DNA of 39,165 nt, taken from an uncultured Collinsella sp. Its GTDB lineage: Bacteria > Actinomycetota > Coriobacteriia > Coriobacteriales > Coriobacteriaceae. The translations under genes and the position numbers were made by a program. Shown piece by piece: positions 16,127 to 24,324 of the stretch. The number at the start of each line of letters is the position of its first letter. The first letter of the stretch is position 1. Location of the stretch: the NCBI GenBank assembly GCA_900544845.1, contig UQWV01000013.1, positions 1 to 39,165 on the forward strand, in the 5' to 3' direction. Below the pieces are notes generated by a model. That model had not been told where the DNA came from. It worked only from the letters and a program-made list of their open reading frames with translations, and did not search any database.

Positions 16127-17170
16127 ATGGAAAAGCTCGATGTTGTGAATGCGGCGCTTGCCGCCCTGCGTGCTGGCGAGACGTGCGAGCTGGTGGTCGT
16201 GGCCGGCACGGCGGGGTCGTCGCCGCGCGGCGTGGGCGCCTGGATGGCCGTCTTTGCCGACGGTAGCCAGGCGGGCACTATCGGCGGCGGCAAGATTGAG
16301 CTCTTTGCGCTGGACGAGGCGCGCGAGCTCCTGAGCGCGGGACAGTCGCGTCTGGTCCGCTACACCATGGGCGGCGAGAACTCCGATACCGGCATGATCT
16401 GCGGCGGAGCCATCTGCCTGTGCTATTTGCACCTGGACGCGACTCAGGCACCGTTGTTCCAGTCGGTTGCCGACGTCTTGGCGTATCGACGCATCGGCGA
16501 CTTCGTCATCGACTTTGAACCGTTTATCGCAAACGCGCTCGAAGGCGATGTTGCCGAGTATCATGGCGAGGAATCGCGCCGCACCATTGCGGGCTGCCCC
16601 GGGCTTTCGCTGGTGGAGGAGGGGAGTAAGGCCACCTACACCAACGCCGCCTCCGAGATTCCTCCCGCGCACATCGAGACGCTCTGCCCCGAGGGCCTGA
16701 CCTATATCTTTGGCTGCGGCCACGTGGGTGCTGCGACGGCGCGGGCGCTCACGGCGGCGGGCTTTGCCGTCGTGGCGTGCGACGACCGCCCCGGCACGCT
16801 GACGCCCGAATGGGTACCCGGTGTCTACGACCGTCGTCTGGTCGACTACAAGAACCTGGGCGAGCAGTGCCCCATCGGTCCGCGCGACTTGGTGGTCGTG
16901 GCCACAGCAGGCCACAAGTCCGATATCGACGTGGTGATTCAGGCCATGCGCGCCAAGCCCGCCTATCTGGGCTGCTTGGGCTCGCGTCGCAAGACGGCCT
17001 TTGTGCGCGCCCGCCTGGAGCAGGAGGGCTTTACGCAGGACCAGATCGACGAGCTGCACCTGCCGATCGGCGTTGCCATCGAGGCCGAGCATCCCGAGGA
17101 GATCGCTATCTCTATTGCCGCCGAGATGATCCACCTGCGCCGCACCAAGCTCGTCCCCCGCAAGCGCTAG
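16127..17170 (+). CDS. xdhC: XdhC/CoxI-family molybdenum hydroxylase maturation factor
   Basis: 347 residues. The N-terminal CoxI domain has TAGSSPRGVGAWM and GTIGGGKIE, the family hallmarks. The C-terminal Rossmann domain begins with YIFGCGHVGAATARAL near residue 193 and continues to GCLGSRRKTAFV. XdhC proteins bind the molybdenum cofactor, promote its sulfuration and insert it into xanthine-dehydrogenase-type apoenzymes. The client here is presumably XdhD. It is the last gene of the cluster, followed by a long inverted repeat. Confidence 0.9.
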   Translation: MEKLDVVNAALAALRAGETCELVVVAGTAGSSPRGVGAWMAVFADGSQAGTIGGGKIELFALDEARELLSAGQSRLVRYTMGGENSDTGMICGGAICLCYLHLDATQAPLFQSVADVLAYRRIGDFVIDFEPFIANALEGDVAEYHGEESRRTIAGCPGLSLVEEGSKATYTNAASEIPPAHIETLCPEGLTYIFGCGHVGAATARALTAAGFAVVACDDRPGTLTPEWVPGVYDRRLVDYKNLGEQCPIGPRDLVVVATAGHKSDIDVVIQAMRAKPAYLGCLGSRRKTAFVRARLEQEGFTQDQIDELHLPIGVAIEAEHPEEIAISIAAEMIHLRRTKLVPRKR

Positions 17171-17187
17171 TCGCATCCCCATCAATA

Positions 17188-17261
17188 AGTTGCGGTGAAA
17201 TAAGGATTGTTTAAGCCTGTTAGGCCGCCAAACAGTCCCTATTTCACCGCAACTGCTTTTT
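17188..17261 (+). terminator. Long inverted repeat with T-run after xdhC
   Basis: Two 19-base arms (17188-17206 and 17236-17254) match with one mismatch; the outer 15 bases, AGTTGCGGTGAAATA and its complement, are perfect. A second inner pairing, TTGTTT with AAACAG, continues the stem. TTTTT follows at 17257-17261. It can act as a terminator, but the arm length is unusual and more like a REP or MITE. Confidence 0.65.
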
Positions 17262-17338
17262 GGGACCCATTTGTGCGGGGGAGTTGTGGAGTTGTGCAGG
17301 CAGACGAGGTTTTTCTGGAAATACGCCCCCGATGCGCG

Positions 17339-17344
17339 TATAGT
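17339..17344 (+). promoter_or_regulatory. Candidate -10 for the rplE operon
   Basis: TATAGT, 138 bases before the rplE ATG. The hexamer 17 bases upstream (TGGAAA) is a poor -35. It is the best promoter-like site in the gap. Confidence 0.3.
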
Positions 17345-17481
17345 ACCGATTGTTTTGTCGGCTCCTGCTGCGTCGAGTCCAAACCGCAAAATGCCATGAG
17401 CGGCGCGGATGCAGCCAGGAGGCACGAGGACAACCCATCGTGGCCACGCCCCGTGCTTAAAACCCCAAGAAGGAGTGAACA

Positions 17482-18039
17482 ATGGCAGAAGAGAAGTATG
17501 TGCCGCGTCTGAAGACCAAGTACAACAACGAGGTCAAGCAGCAGCTTCAGGACAAGTTCCAGTACGAGAACGTCATGATGATCCCCAAGTTTGAGAAGAT
17601 CGTCGTGAACATGGGTGTCGGCGAGGCCGCTACCGATTCCAAGGCCATCGACGGTGCCGTGCGCGACCTGCGCGCCATCACCGGCCAGCAGCCGATGATC
17701 ACCCGTGCCCGCAAGTCCATCGCTACCTTCCGCCTGCGCGCTGGTATGCCGATCGGCTGCAAGGTTACCCTGCGTGGCGACCGTATGTGGGAGTTCTTCG
17801 ATCGTCTGACCTCCGTCGCGATCCCCCGTATCCGCGACTTCCGCGGCATCTCCGCCAAGAGCTTCGACGGCCGTGGTAACTTCTCCATGGGCGTCACCGA
17901 GCAGCTCATCTTCCCCGAGATCGACTTCGACTCCGTCGATCACCAGCGCGGTATGGACATCACTTTCGTGACCACCGCCAATACCGATGAGGAGGCCAAG
18001 GCCCTTCTGGACGCCTTCGGTTTCCCGTTCAAGAAATAG
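17482..18039 (+). CDS. rplE: 50S ribosomal protein L5
   Basis: 185 residues, full length. Family segments KIVVNMGVGEA, TGQQPMITRARKSIATFRLR and the C-terminal DITFVTTANTDEEAKALLDAFG are present. L5 binds 5S rRNA in the central protuberance. AAGGAG lies seven bases before the ATG. It is the first gene of the run here, whereas rplN and rplX normally precede it. Confidence 0.97.
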   Translation: MAEEKYVPRLKTKYNNEVKQQLQDKFQYENVMMIPKFEKIVVNMGVGEAATDSKAIDGAVRDLRAITGQQPMITRARKSIATFRLRAGMPIGCKVTLRGDRMWEFFDRLTSVAIPRIRDFRGISAKSFDGRGNFSMGVTEQLIFPEIDFDSVDHQRGMDITFVTTANTDEEAKALLDAFGFPFKK

Positions 18040-18118
18040 GTTCACCTGCCCTATAAGCGCCGTTCCCACAAGGGGGCGGCGCTTGGGGCGAACAATACTC
18101 TATGTGAGGAGGATATAA

Positions 18119-18304
18119 GTGGCTAAGACATCGATGATCGTCAAGTGCAATCGCAAGCAGAAGTTCTCTACTCGTGAGTACACGCGCTGCCAGCGCTGCG
18201 GCCGTCCGCACTCTGTGTACCGCAAGTTCGGCCTGTGCCGTGTCTGCTTCCGCGAGCTTGCACTCAAGGGCGAGCTTCCCGGCGTTAAGAAGGCCAGCTG
18301 GTAA
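18119..18304 (+). CDS. rpsN: 30S ribosomal protein S14, zinc type
   Basis: 61 residues, the short form with a zinc ribbon (CQRC and CRVC) instead of the ~100-residue zinc-free paralogue. It starts with GTG after GGAGG. S14 helps assemble the 30S head. Confidence 0.95.
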   Translation: MAKTSMIVKCNRKQKFSTREYTRCQRCGRPHSVYRKFGLCRVCFRELALKGELPGVKKASW

Positions 18305-18423
18305 GTCACTACCAGCGTTTCAAGCATCAGTTTGGAACAGGGAAAACGCGCTAAAAAGGCTTTGCCGTTAAGGGCGGCGAAGAACCAAGAGCACGTGTTC
18401 ATCAAGAACGAAGGAGAATCTGT

Positions 18424-18822
18424 ATGAACCTTACAGACCCGATCGCAGATATGCTTACGCGCATCCGTAACGCTAACTCTGTGAACAAGGCCACGGTCTC
18501 CATGCCGAGCAGCAAGAAGCTCGTCGAGATCGCTCGTGTTCTGCACGAGGAGGGCTACATCGAGGGCTACGATGTCGAGGACACCGTTCCCCAGAAGACT
18601 CTGCACATCACGCTTAAGTATGGTCCCAAGAAGGCTAAGATCATCAACGGCATCCGCCGCATTTCCAAGCCGGGCCTGCGTAAGTACACCGGCGTTGCCG
18701 ACATGCCCCGCGTCCGCGGTGGCCTTGGTACCGCCATTATTTCCACCAGCCATGGCGTCATGACCGACCGCGATGCTCGCAAGCACAACGTCGGCGGCGA
18801 GATCATCGCTTACGTCTGGTAA
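18424..18822 (+). CDS. rpsH: 30S ribosomal protein S8
   Basis: 132 residues, complete, beginning DPIADMLTRIRNAN and ending with the conserved GGEIIAYVW. S8 binds 16S helix 21 and is the spc-operon autoregulator in E. coli, acting at the rplX-rplE boundary, which is missing here. A 119-base gap separates it from rpsN; nothing resembling the classical S8 site was recognised in it. Confidence 0.96.
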   Translation: MNLTDPIADMLTRIRNANSVNKATVSMPSSKKLVEIARVLHEEGYIEGYDVEDTVPQKTLHITLKYGPKKAKIINGIRRISKPGLRKYTGVADMPRVRGGLGTAIISTSHGVMTDRDARKHNVGGEIIAYVW

Positions 18823-18855
18823 TTCGCTCGGTAGGTAGAAGGAAAGGAGATCACC

Positions 18856-19392
18856 GTGTCTCGTATCGGTAATAAGCCTGTCCAGATTCCCGCCGGAGTC
18901 GAAGTGGCAGTCAACGGCAACAACGTTGTCGTCAAGGGCCCCAAGGGCCAGCTCGAGCTCGATGTCTTTGAGAAGCTCACTATCAACGTCGAGGACAACG
19001 TCCTCACTGTTTCCCGTCCCGACGACGAGCGTGAGACCCGTGCCCGCCACGGCCTCACCCGCGCCCTCATCCACAACATGGTTGTTGGCGTTTCCGAGGG
19101 CTTCGAGAAGAAGCTCGAGCTCGCCGGCGTTGGTTACCGCGTGCAGCAGAAGGGCAAGAACCTCGAGTTCTCCCTGGGCTTCTCGCACCCCGTGATCGTT
19201 GAGGCTCCCGAGGGCATCACCTTCGAGGTTCCCGACAACACCCACGTGAACGTCAAGGGTATCAACAAGCAGCAGGTCGGTCAGATCGCCGCTGAGATCC
19301 GCGGCCATCGTCCTCCCGAGCCTTACAAGGGCAAGGGTATCCACTACGTTGGCGAGCACATCCGCCGCAAGCTGGGTAAGGCCGCCAAGTAG
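18856..19392 (+). CDS. rplF: 50S ribosomal protein L6
   Basis: 178 residues with both L6 repeats and the C-terminal signature PEPYKGKGIHYVGE. It starts with GTG after AAAGGAGATCACC. L6 sits near the GTPase-associated centre. Confidence 0.96.
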   Translation: MSRIGNKPVQIPAGVEVAVNGNNVVVKGPKGQLELDVFEKLTINVEDNVLTVSRPDDERETRARHGLTRALIHNMVVGVSEGFEKKLELAGVGYRVQQKGKNLEFSLGFSHPVIVEAPEGITFEVPDNTHVNVKGINKQQVGQIAAEIRGHRPPEPYKGKGIHYVGEHIRRKLGKAAK

Positions 19393-19417
19393 TCGTAACC
19401 GACTCACTCGCATAAGA

Positions 19418-19439
19418 CCAGCACCCCGTCAGGTGCTGG
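19418..19439 (+). other. Hairpin in the rplF-rplR spacer
   Basis: CCAGCACC pairs perfectly with GGTGCTGG across a 6-base loop. No T-run follows directly, so it is more likely an mRNA processing or stability element than a terminator. Confidence 0.45.
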
Positions 19440-19467
19440 CAAGATCAACCTTTTTAGGAGTTTACGT

Positions 19468-19836
19468 ATGAACAAGCATAAGGCGAAGCTGGAAGGCCTC
19501 AAGCGTCGTCAGCGTCGTGTTCGCGGCAAGGTCTCGGGTACCTCCGAGCGTCCGCGTCTTCGCGTGACCCGTACTAACGCCAACATCTATGCCCAGATCA
19601 TCGACGACAGCAAGGGCTCCAGCCTGACGCTCGTCTCTGCCTCGACCCTCGAGGCCGAGTTCAAGGGCACCCACACCTCGAACAAGGAGGCTGCGGAGAA
19701 GGTCGGTCAGCTCGTTGGCAAGCGTGCCATCGAGGCCGGCATCACCAAGGTCGCCTTCGATCGCGGTGGCCGTATCTACCATGGCCGCGTCAAGGCCCTC
19801 GCCGACGGTGCTCGTGCCGCCGGTCTCGAGTTCTAG
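19468..19836 (+). CDS. rplR: 50S ribosomal protein L18
   Basis: 122 residues with RLRVTRTNANIYAQIIDD and the C-terminal FDRGGRIYHGRVKALADGAR. L18 binds 5S rRNA with L5. TTTAGGAG precedes the ATG. It is 14 bases before rpsE. Confidence 0.96.
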   Translation: MNKHKAKLEGLKRRQRRVRGKVSGTSERPRLRVTRTNANIYAQIIDDSKGSSLTLVSASTLEAEFKGTHTSNKEAAEKVGQLVGKRAIEAGITKVAFDRGGRIYHGRVKALADGARAAGLEF

Positions 19837-19850
19837 GAGGTATGTAGCAC

Positions 19851-20375
19851 ATGGCTCGTAATCAGAAGCAGCAGCGCGAGGCCTCCGAGTTCGAGGAGCG
19901 CGTCGTTTACATCAATCGCGTGTCGAAGACCGTCAAGGGCGGTCGTCGCATGAGCCTCGTCGCTCTCGTCGTCGTTGGCGACGGCAAGGGCAACGTCGGC
20001 GTTGGCATGGGCAAGTCCGCTGAGGTGCCCATGGCCATCTCCAAGGCGTCTCTCGATGCCAAGAAGAACATGTTCCACGTGCCGGTGACCGATCAGGGCA
20101 CCATTCCGCATGAGGTTCTCGGTCACTTTGGTGCCGGCCGCATCATCATCAAGCCCGCTGTCGAGGGTACCGGCGTTATCGCCGGCGGCGCTGTGCGTCC
20201 CCTCTTCGAGCTTGCTGGCATCAAGAACGTCCTGTCCAAGTCCCTCGGTACCGACAACGGCCTCAACATCATCAAGGCTGCCGTCGAGGGCCTCAAGGAG
20301 CTCTCCAGCCCTGAGGACGTCGCGGCTCGCCGTGGCCTGACGGTCTCCGAGATGTTCGTCGGTAAGGAGAACTAA
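19851..20375 (+). CDS. rpsE: 30S ribosomal protein S5
   Basis: 174 residues. The S5 double-stranded-RNA-binding domain begins near residue 15 (FEERVVYINRVSKTVKGGRR), followed by GKGNVGVGMGK and the C-terminal GTGVIAGGAVR. S5 shapes decoding fidelity at the mRNA entry. AGGAGG precedes the ATG. It is two bases from rpmD. Confidence 0.97.
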   Translation: MARNQKQQREASEFEERVVYINRVSKTVKGGRRMSLVALVVVGDGKGNVGVGMGKSAEVPMAISKASLDAKKNMFHVPVTDQGTIPHEVLGHFGAGRIIIKPAVEGTGVIAGGAVRPLFELAGIKNVLSKSLGTDNGLNIIKAAVEGLKELSSPEDVAARRGLTVSEMFVGKEN

Positions 20376-20377
20376 GC

Positions 20378-20560
20378 ATGGCTGACACCATCAAGATCAA
20401 GCAGGTCCGCAGCACCAACGGTTGCAAGCAGGACCAGGTCCGTACTGTCCGTGCCCTCGGTCTCCACAGGATCCGCGAGGTTCGCGAGATTGCTGACAAC
20501 GAGTCCGTCCGCGGCATGATCTTCAAGGTTAAGCACCTTGTCGAGATTGTAGAGGAGTAG
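20378..20560 (+). CDS. rpmD: 50S ribosomal protein L30
   Basis: 60 residues with the single L30 fold: IKIKQVRSTNGCKQDQVRTV, then RGMIFKVKHLVEI. It is tightly packed between rpsE (2-base gap) and rplO (3-base gap), so translational coupling is likely. Confidence 0.95.
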   Translation: MADTIKIKQVRSTNGCKQDQVRTVRALGLHRIREVREIADNESVRGMIFKVKHLVEIVEE

Positions 20561-20563
20561 CAA

Positions 20564-21013
20564 ATGCAGCTTCACGATCTTACTCCCGCGCCCGGTTCCA
20601 CCAAGAACCGCAAGCGCGTCGGCCGTGGCAATTCTTCGGGTCACGGCACCACTTCTGGCCGCGGCCAGAAGGGCCAGGGTTCCCGCTCTGGCGGCACCAA
20701 GGGTGCCGGCTTCGAGGGTGGCCAGACTCCGCTGGCTATGCGCCTGCCCAAGCTTCCGGGCTTCCGCAACCCCCGTCGTATCGAGTACACCGCTGTTAAC
20801 GTTGAGCGTCTCGAGCGTAAGTTCGAGGACGGCGCTGTGATCGACGGTGCCGCTCTTAAGGCCGCTCGCATCACCAAGAGCGAGTTCGAGCCCGTCAAGG
20901 TGCTCGGCAATGGTGAGCTCACCAAGAAGTTCACGGTCAAGGTCGACAAGGTCAGCGCTTCTGCGCAGGCCAAGATCGAGGCCGCCGGCGGAAAGGTCGA
21001 GCTGCCGTGCTAA
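20564..21013 (+). CDS. rplO: 50S ribosomal protein L15
   Basis: 149 residues. The glycine-rich basic N-terminus (KRVGRGNSSGHGTTSGRGQK) is typical, as is the globular C-terminus. Its last seven bases overlap the secY start region. Confidence 0.96.
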   Translation: MQLHDLTPAPGSTKNRKRVGRGNSSGHGTTSGRGQKGQGSRSGGTKGAGFEGGQTPLAMRLPKLPGFRNPRRIEYTAVNVERLERKFEDGAVIDGAALKAARITKSEFEPVKVLGNGELTKKFTVKVDKVSASAQAKIEAAGGKVELPC

Positions 21014-22293
21014 ATGGTCTTAAGAATGCTTTCCGCATCAAAGAATTGCGCGAAAAGATTCTTTTTACCATAGCTATGCTCGTCGTGTACCGCATTGGTG
21101 CGCACGTTCCTGTGCCCGGCATTCCCTTCCAGGGGATGCTGGGCCTTTTCTCGACCGATAACAATTCGGTCGCCGCAGGTGCTATGGCCCTCCTGAATCT
21201 TTTCTCTGGCGGCGCGTTGAGCTATGTTTCGGTGTTTTCGCTGGGCATCATGCCTTACATCACCAGCTCGATCATCCTCCAGATGCTCCAGGCCGTCGTG
21301 CCTTCCCTGCATGAGCTTGCCCGCGAGGGCGAGGTCGGTCAGACCAAGATTACGCAGTATTCGCGTTACCTCACCCTGGCTCTGGCAATCCTCAACTCCG
21401 TGGGTTACCTCTTCCTCTTTAAGAGCTTCGGCATCAGCTTTAATGGCGCCGGCGCTCCCGAGATCATCTTCGACCTCATGATCGTCGGTACGCTCACCGC
21501 GGGCGCCATGCTGATCATGTGGATTGGTGAGCTCATCACCCAGCGCGGTATCGGCAATGGCATGTCGCTGATCATCTTCGCGAACATCATGGCCGGTCTG
21601 CCGCAGGCTATCTTCTCCAGCACCGAGGGCAATGCCGGTGGCATCATCACCATGGTGATCATCTGCGCCATCATCCTGCTGGTTATCCCGCTGATTGTTT
21701 TCCTTGAGCGCGGCCAGCGCCGCATCCCGGTCTCCTACGCTAAGCGCGTCGTGGGCCGTCGCATGATGGGTGGCCAGACCACCTACCTGCCCATCAAGGT
21801 CAACACCGCGGGTGTCGTGCCGATCATCTTCGCTTCGGCGCTGCTGTACTTCCCGGCTCAGATTGCCGTGTTCTTCCCCGGCATCGGCTGGATTCAGGCA
21901 GTTGCCTCCGCGCTTTCGACCGGTTGGCTCAATTGGGTGCTTAACGTTGTCCTCATCGTGTTCTTCGCGTACTTCTACACCTCCATGGTGTTCAACCCCG
22001 ATGACACGGCCGACAACCTTAAGAAGCAGGGCGGCTTTATTCCGGGCGTGCGTCCGGGTAGGGCTACCGCGGCCTACATCAAGAACGCGCTCAACAAGAT
22101 TACGCTTCCCAGCGCTGTCTTTTTGGCGCTCATCGCCATCGTGCCTTCGATCATCTTCTCCTTCACGGGTAACCATCTGATCCAGGCATTTGGCGGCACG
22201 TCCATCCTCATCATGGTCGGCGTCGTGCTCGACACGGTCGATAAGCTCGAAGGCCAGATCAAGATGTATGATTACGATGGATTCTTTAAATAG
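21007..22293 (+). CDS. secY: Protein translocase subunit SecY
   Basis: 428 residues with ten predicted membrane segments. The plug and first helix follow RIKELREKILFTIAMLVVYRIG, and cytoplasmic loop 5 carries RRIPVSYAKRVVGRRMMGG. It starts with GTG at 21007, overlapping rplO by seven bases; the ATG at 21014 is in another frame. GGAAAGG lies about ten bases upstream, inside rplO. It forms the SecYEG channel. Confidence 0.97.
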   Translation: MLNGLKNAFRIKELREKILFTIAMLVVYRIGAHVPVPGIPFQGMLGLFSTDNNSVAAGAMALLNLFSGGALSYVSVFSLGIMPYITSSIILQMLQAVVPSLHELAREGEVGQTKITQYSRYLTLALAILNSVGYLFLFKSFGISFNGAGAPEIIFDLMIVGTLTAGAMLIMWIGELITQRGIGNGMSLIIFANIMAGLPQAIFSSTEGNAGGIITMVIICAIILLVIPLIVFLERGQRRIPVSYAKRVVGRRMMGGQTTYLPIKVNTAGVVPIIFASALLYFPAQIAVFFPGIGWIQAVASALSTGWLNWVLNVVLIVFFAYFYTSMVFNPDDTADNLKKQGGFIPGVRPGRATAAYIKNALNKITLPSAVFLALIAIVPSIIFSFTGNHLIQAFGGTSILIMVGVVLDTVDKLEGQIKMYDYDGFFK

Positions 22294-22311
22294 GCTAGAG
22301 GAGGATTGCTC

Positions 22312-22938
22312 ATGAACCTCGTATTGCTCGGAGCTCCGGGTGCCGGTAAGGGCACCGTCGCACAGGAGCTCGTCGCTGAGTTTGGCGTCGCTCACATTTC
22401 CACGGGCGACCTGCTGCGTGCTGCCGTCAAGGGTGGCACCGAGCTTGGTATTCAGGCTAAGAAGTACATGGATGCTGGCGAGCTCGTTCCCGACCAGCTC
22501 GTGATCGATCTTGTCAAGGAGCGCCTTGCCGCCGATGACGCCCAGCAGGGCTTCATTCTCGACGGCTTCCCGCGCAACACCGCCCAGGCCGTGACGCTCG
22601 ATTCCGAGCTTTCCGCCATGGGTCGCGAGATCGACTGTGCCCTTCTGGTCGATGTGGCCCCCGAGGTCATTATCGATCGTCTGTCTTCGCGTCGCACCTG
22701 TCGCGCTTGCGGTTACACCGGCACTGCTGCCGATGCCACCTGCCCCAAGTGCGCAGGCGAGATGTATCAGCGCGATGACGACAAGCCCGAGACCATCAAG
22801 AACCGTCTCGACGTCTACGAGAAGTCCACGAGCCCGCTCGTCGACTACTATCGTGGCCAGGGACTGCTCAAGTCGGTCAACGGTGACCAGGCTCGTGAGA
22901 CCGTGTACGGGGATGTCAAAGAGGCTCTCGGTCTATGA
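22312..22938 (+). CDS. adk: Adenylate kinase, zinc-type LID
   Basis: 208 residues from the ATG at 22312, after AGAGGAGGA. The P-loop GAPGAGKGT is at residues 7-15, HISTGDLLR binds AMP, and the LID carries CRAC...CPKC, the four-cysteine zinc form common in Gram-positive bacteria. It interconverts ATP, AMP and ADP. It overlaps map by four bases (ATGA). Confidence 0.97.
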   Translation: MNLVLLGAPGAGKGTVAQELVAEFGVAHISTGDLLRAAVKGGTELGIQAKKYMDAGELVPDQLVIDLVKERLAADDAQQGFILDGFPRNTAQAVTLDSELSAMGREIDCALLVDVAPEVIIDRLSSRRTCRACGYTGTAADATCPKCAGEMYQRDDDKPETIKNRLDVYEKSTSPLVDYYRGQGLLKSVNGDQARETVYGDVKEALGL

Positions 22939-23723
22939 TCAAGATTAAGTCTGCAACGCAAATCGAGCAGATGAAGAAGGCAGGAGCGCTATCTAAGATG
23001 GCGCTCCGCCACGTTGGAGCCATGGTGCGCCCCGGCGTTTCGACTTTTGAGCTCGATCAGCTCGCGGAGCAGATTATCCGCATGCATGGCGGCACCCCGG
23101 CCTTTAAGGGTTACGGCGGGTTCCCGGGGACCATTTGTGCGTCGATCAACGATGCCGTGGTCCACGGTATTCCCAACCCCGACATGATTCTGCGCGATGG
23201 CGATATCATCTCCATCGATACGGGAGCCGTTGTCGACGGTTGGGTCGGCGATAACGCTTGGACGTTTTTCGTCGGCACCCCCACGCCCGAAGCCAAGGCT
23301 TTGTGTGAGGTCACGCGCGATTGCCTTAAGGCTGCTATCGAGCAGGCTGTTCCCGGTAACCATATCGGGGACGTCGGTTATGCCGTTCAGTCCCTCGCCG
23401 AGTCTCACGGTTACGGCGTGCTTCGTGATTATGTGGGTCATGGCATTGGCCGCGTGATGCACGAGGACCCCAACGTTCCTAACTATGGAAAGAAGGGGAG
23501 GGGCGTTCGCCTCCAGGCCGGCATGGTCATTGCCATCGAGCCGATGGTTACGATGGGTTCCAACCATGTAAGCACGGGCTCCGACGGTTGGATCGTCACG
23601 ACCAACGACCACCTGCCCGCCGCGCACTACGAGAACACCGTCGCCATTACCAATGACGGTCCGGTGATTCTCACCACGGATGCGCAAGGTGCTTGGTGTT
23701 CGCTCCAAGGCGGAGAAATGTAA
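22935..23723 (+). CDS. map: Methionine aminopeptidase, type I
   Basis: 262 residues of the M24A family. The five metal ligands are visible: two Asp in DTGAVVDGWVGDNAWTF, His in YVGHGIGRVMHEDP, Glu in VIAIEPMVT and Glu in HYENTVAIT. It removes initiator methionine. The start overlaps the adk stop (ATGA), giving translational coupling. Confidence 0.97.
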   Translation: MIKIKSATQIEQMKKAGALSKMALRHVGAMVRPGVSTFELDQLAEQIIRMHGGTPAFKGYGGFPGTICASINDAVVHGIPNPDMILRDGDIISIDTGAVVDGWVGDNAWTFFVGTPTPEAKALCEVTRDCLKAAIEQAVPGNHIGDVGYAVQSLAESHGYGVLRDYVGHGIGRVMHEDPNVPNYGKKGRGVRLQAGMVIAIEPMVTMGSNHVSTGSDGWIVTTNDHLPAAHYENTVAITNDGPVILTTDAQGAWCSLQGGEM

Positions 23724-23764
23724 AAGTCGCCGCCCCCTGATGTCCAACCTCGCCTTTCAATTTC

Positions 23765-23793
23765 GAAGGCATGACCCCAAGGTCTATGCCTTC
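23765..23793 (+). terminator. Hairpin after map, shared-apex type
   Basis: GAAGGCAT (23765-23772) pairs with ATGCCTTC (23786-23793). The apex is GACC-CCAA-GGTC with one extra T before the right arm. An outer CGCCTT/AAGGCG pairing lies beyond internal loops. The T-run is weak. The same apex architecture recurs at 35922-35962. Confidence 0.55.
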
Positions 23794-23887
23794 TCATTTC
23801 AAGGCGATCTTGGGTATCAGGGAACGGCTTTGTTTTACATTTCAAATGTAACAAGTTTCACTTAGTTGTGGAGCCATTACGAAGTTA

Positions 23888-23916
23888 TTACGATGCGTGC
23901 ATACGTGTTGTAGAAT
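23888..23916 (+). promoter_or_regulatory. Candidate promoter for infA and the alpha operon
   Basis: TTACGA (23888-23893), a 17-base spacer and TAGAAT (23911-23916) precede infA by 40 bases. The position after the map hairpin fits a fresh promoter for infA-rpmJ-rpsM onward. The -35 is weak. Confidence 0.45.
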
Positions 23917-23955
23917 ACTCAATCGCTGTCGTTTTCTAGAGAAAGATGATTGCTT

Positions 23956-24174
23956 GTGAAGAAGGAAGACGCAATTGAGCTCGAGGGTACGGTAAAGGAA
24001 CCGTTGCCCAATGCCATGTTTAAGGTTGAGCTCGAGAACGGTCATTCGGTTCTGTGCAACATTTCTGGCAAGATCCGAATGAATTACATCCGTATTCTCC
24101 CCGGTGACAGGGTTGTCGTGGAGCTTTCCCCGTACGACCTGACCCGCGGCCGCATCACCTATCGCTACAAATAG
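23956..24174 (+). CDS. infA: Translation initiation factor IF-1
   Basis: 72 residues from a GTG at 23956, which gives the usual family length; a TTG two codons upstream is also possible. EGTVKEPLPNAMFKVELENG and the C-terminal YDLTRGRITYRYK are diagnostic of the OB-fold IF-1, which occupies the ribosomal A site at initiation. Confidence 0.95.
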   Translation: MKKEDAIELEGTVKEPLPNAMFKVELENGHSVLCNISGKIRMNYIRILPGDRVVVELSPYDLTRGRITYRYK

Positions 24175-24185
24175 CGGCACGCATA

Positions 24186-24275
24186 CACGCACTCCATTTC
24201 CGACTGCAGGCTTAGCTCAACCTACGGTCGGATTGTGTGTGAAGACCAGCCATAGTTTTAAACGCCTGCGGCTGG
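24186..24275 (+). promoter_or_regulatory. Structured leader before rpmJ-rpsM
   Basis: Hairpin 1: CACGCAC (24186-24192) pairs with GTGTGTG (24235-24241) with one wobble, enclosing CCGAC (24200-24204) paired with GTCGG (24227-24231). Hairpin 2: CCAGCC (24246-24251) pairs with GGCTGG (24270-24275). The gap between infA and rpmJ is 150 bases, long for this operon. A ribosomal-protein autoregulatory site, for example for S4 as in the E. coli alpha operon, is a reasonable guess. Confidence 0.45.
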
Positions 24276-24324
24276 GCGAGTAGATAGTAGGGAAGTAGTT
24301 TGAGCGCTACCGAAAGGAAGAACG

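Larger units (their letters stand above)
17171..17481. other. Junction between purine cluster and ribosomal operon
   Basis: 311 bases without a gene. They contain the long inverted repeat (17188-17261), a -10-like TATAGT (17339-17344) and a ~135-base leader before rplE. I looked for the end of rplX (L24), the usual neighbour of rplE, in all forward frames and found none. Confidence 0.6.

Noticed and set aside
17262..17481. Truncated rplX (L24) upstream of rplE
   Set aside because: None of the forward frames gives an L24-like C-terminus.
18305..18423. S8 autoregulatory site in the rpsN-rpsH gap
   Set aside because: No stem with the helix-21-like bulges expected for S8 binding could be built.
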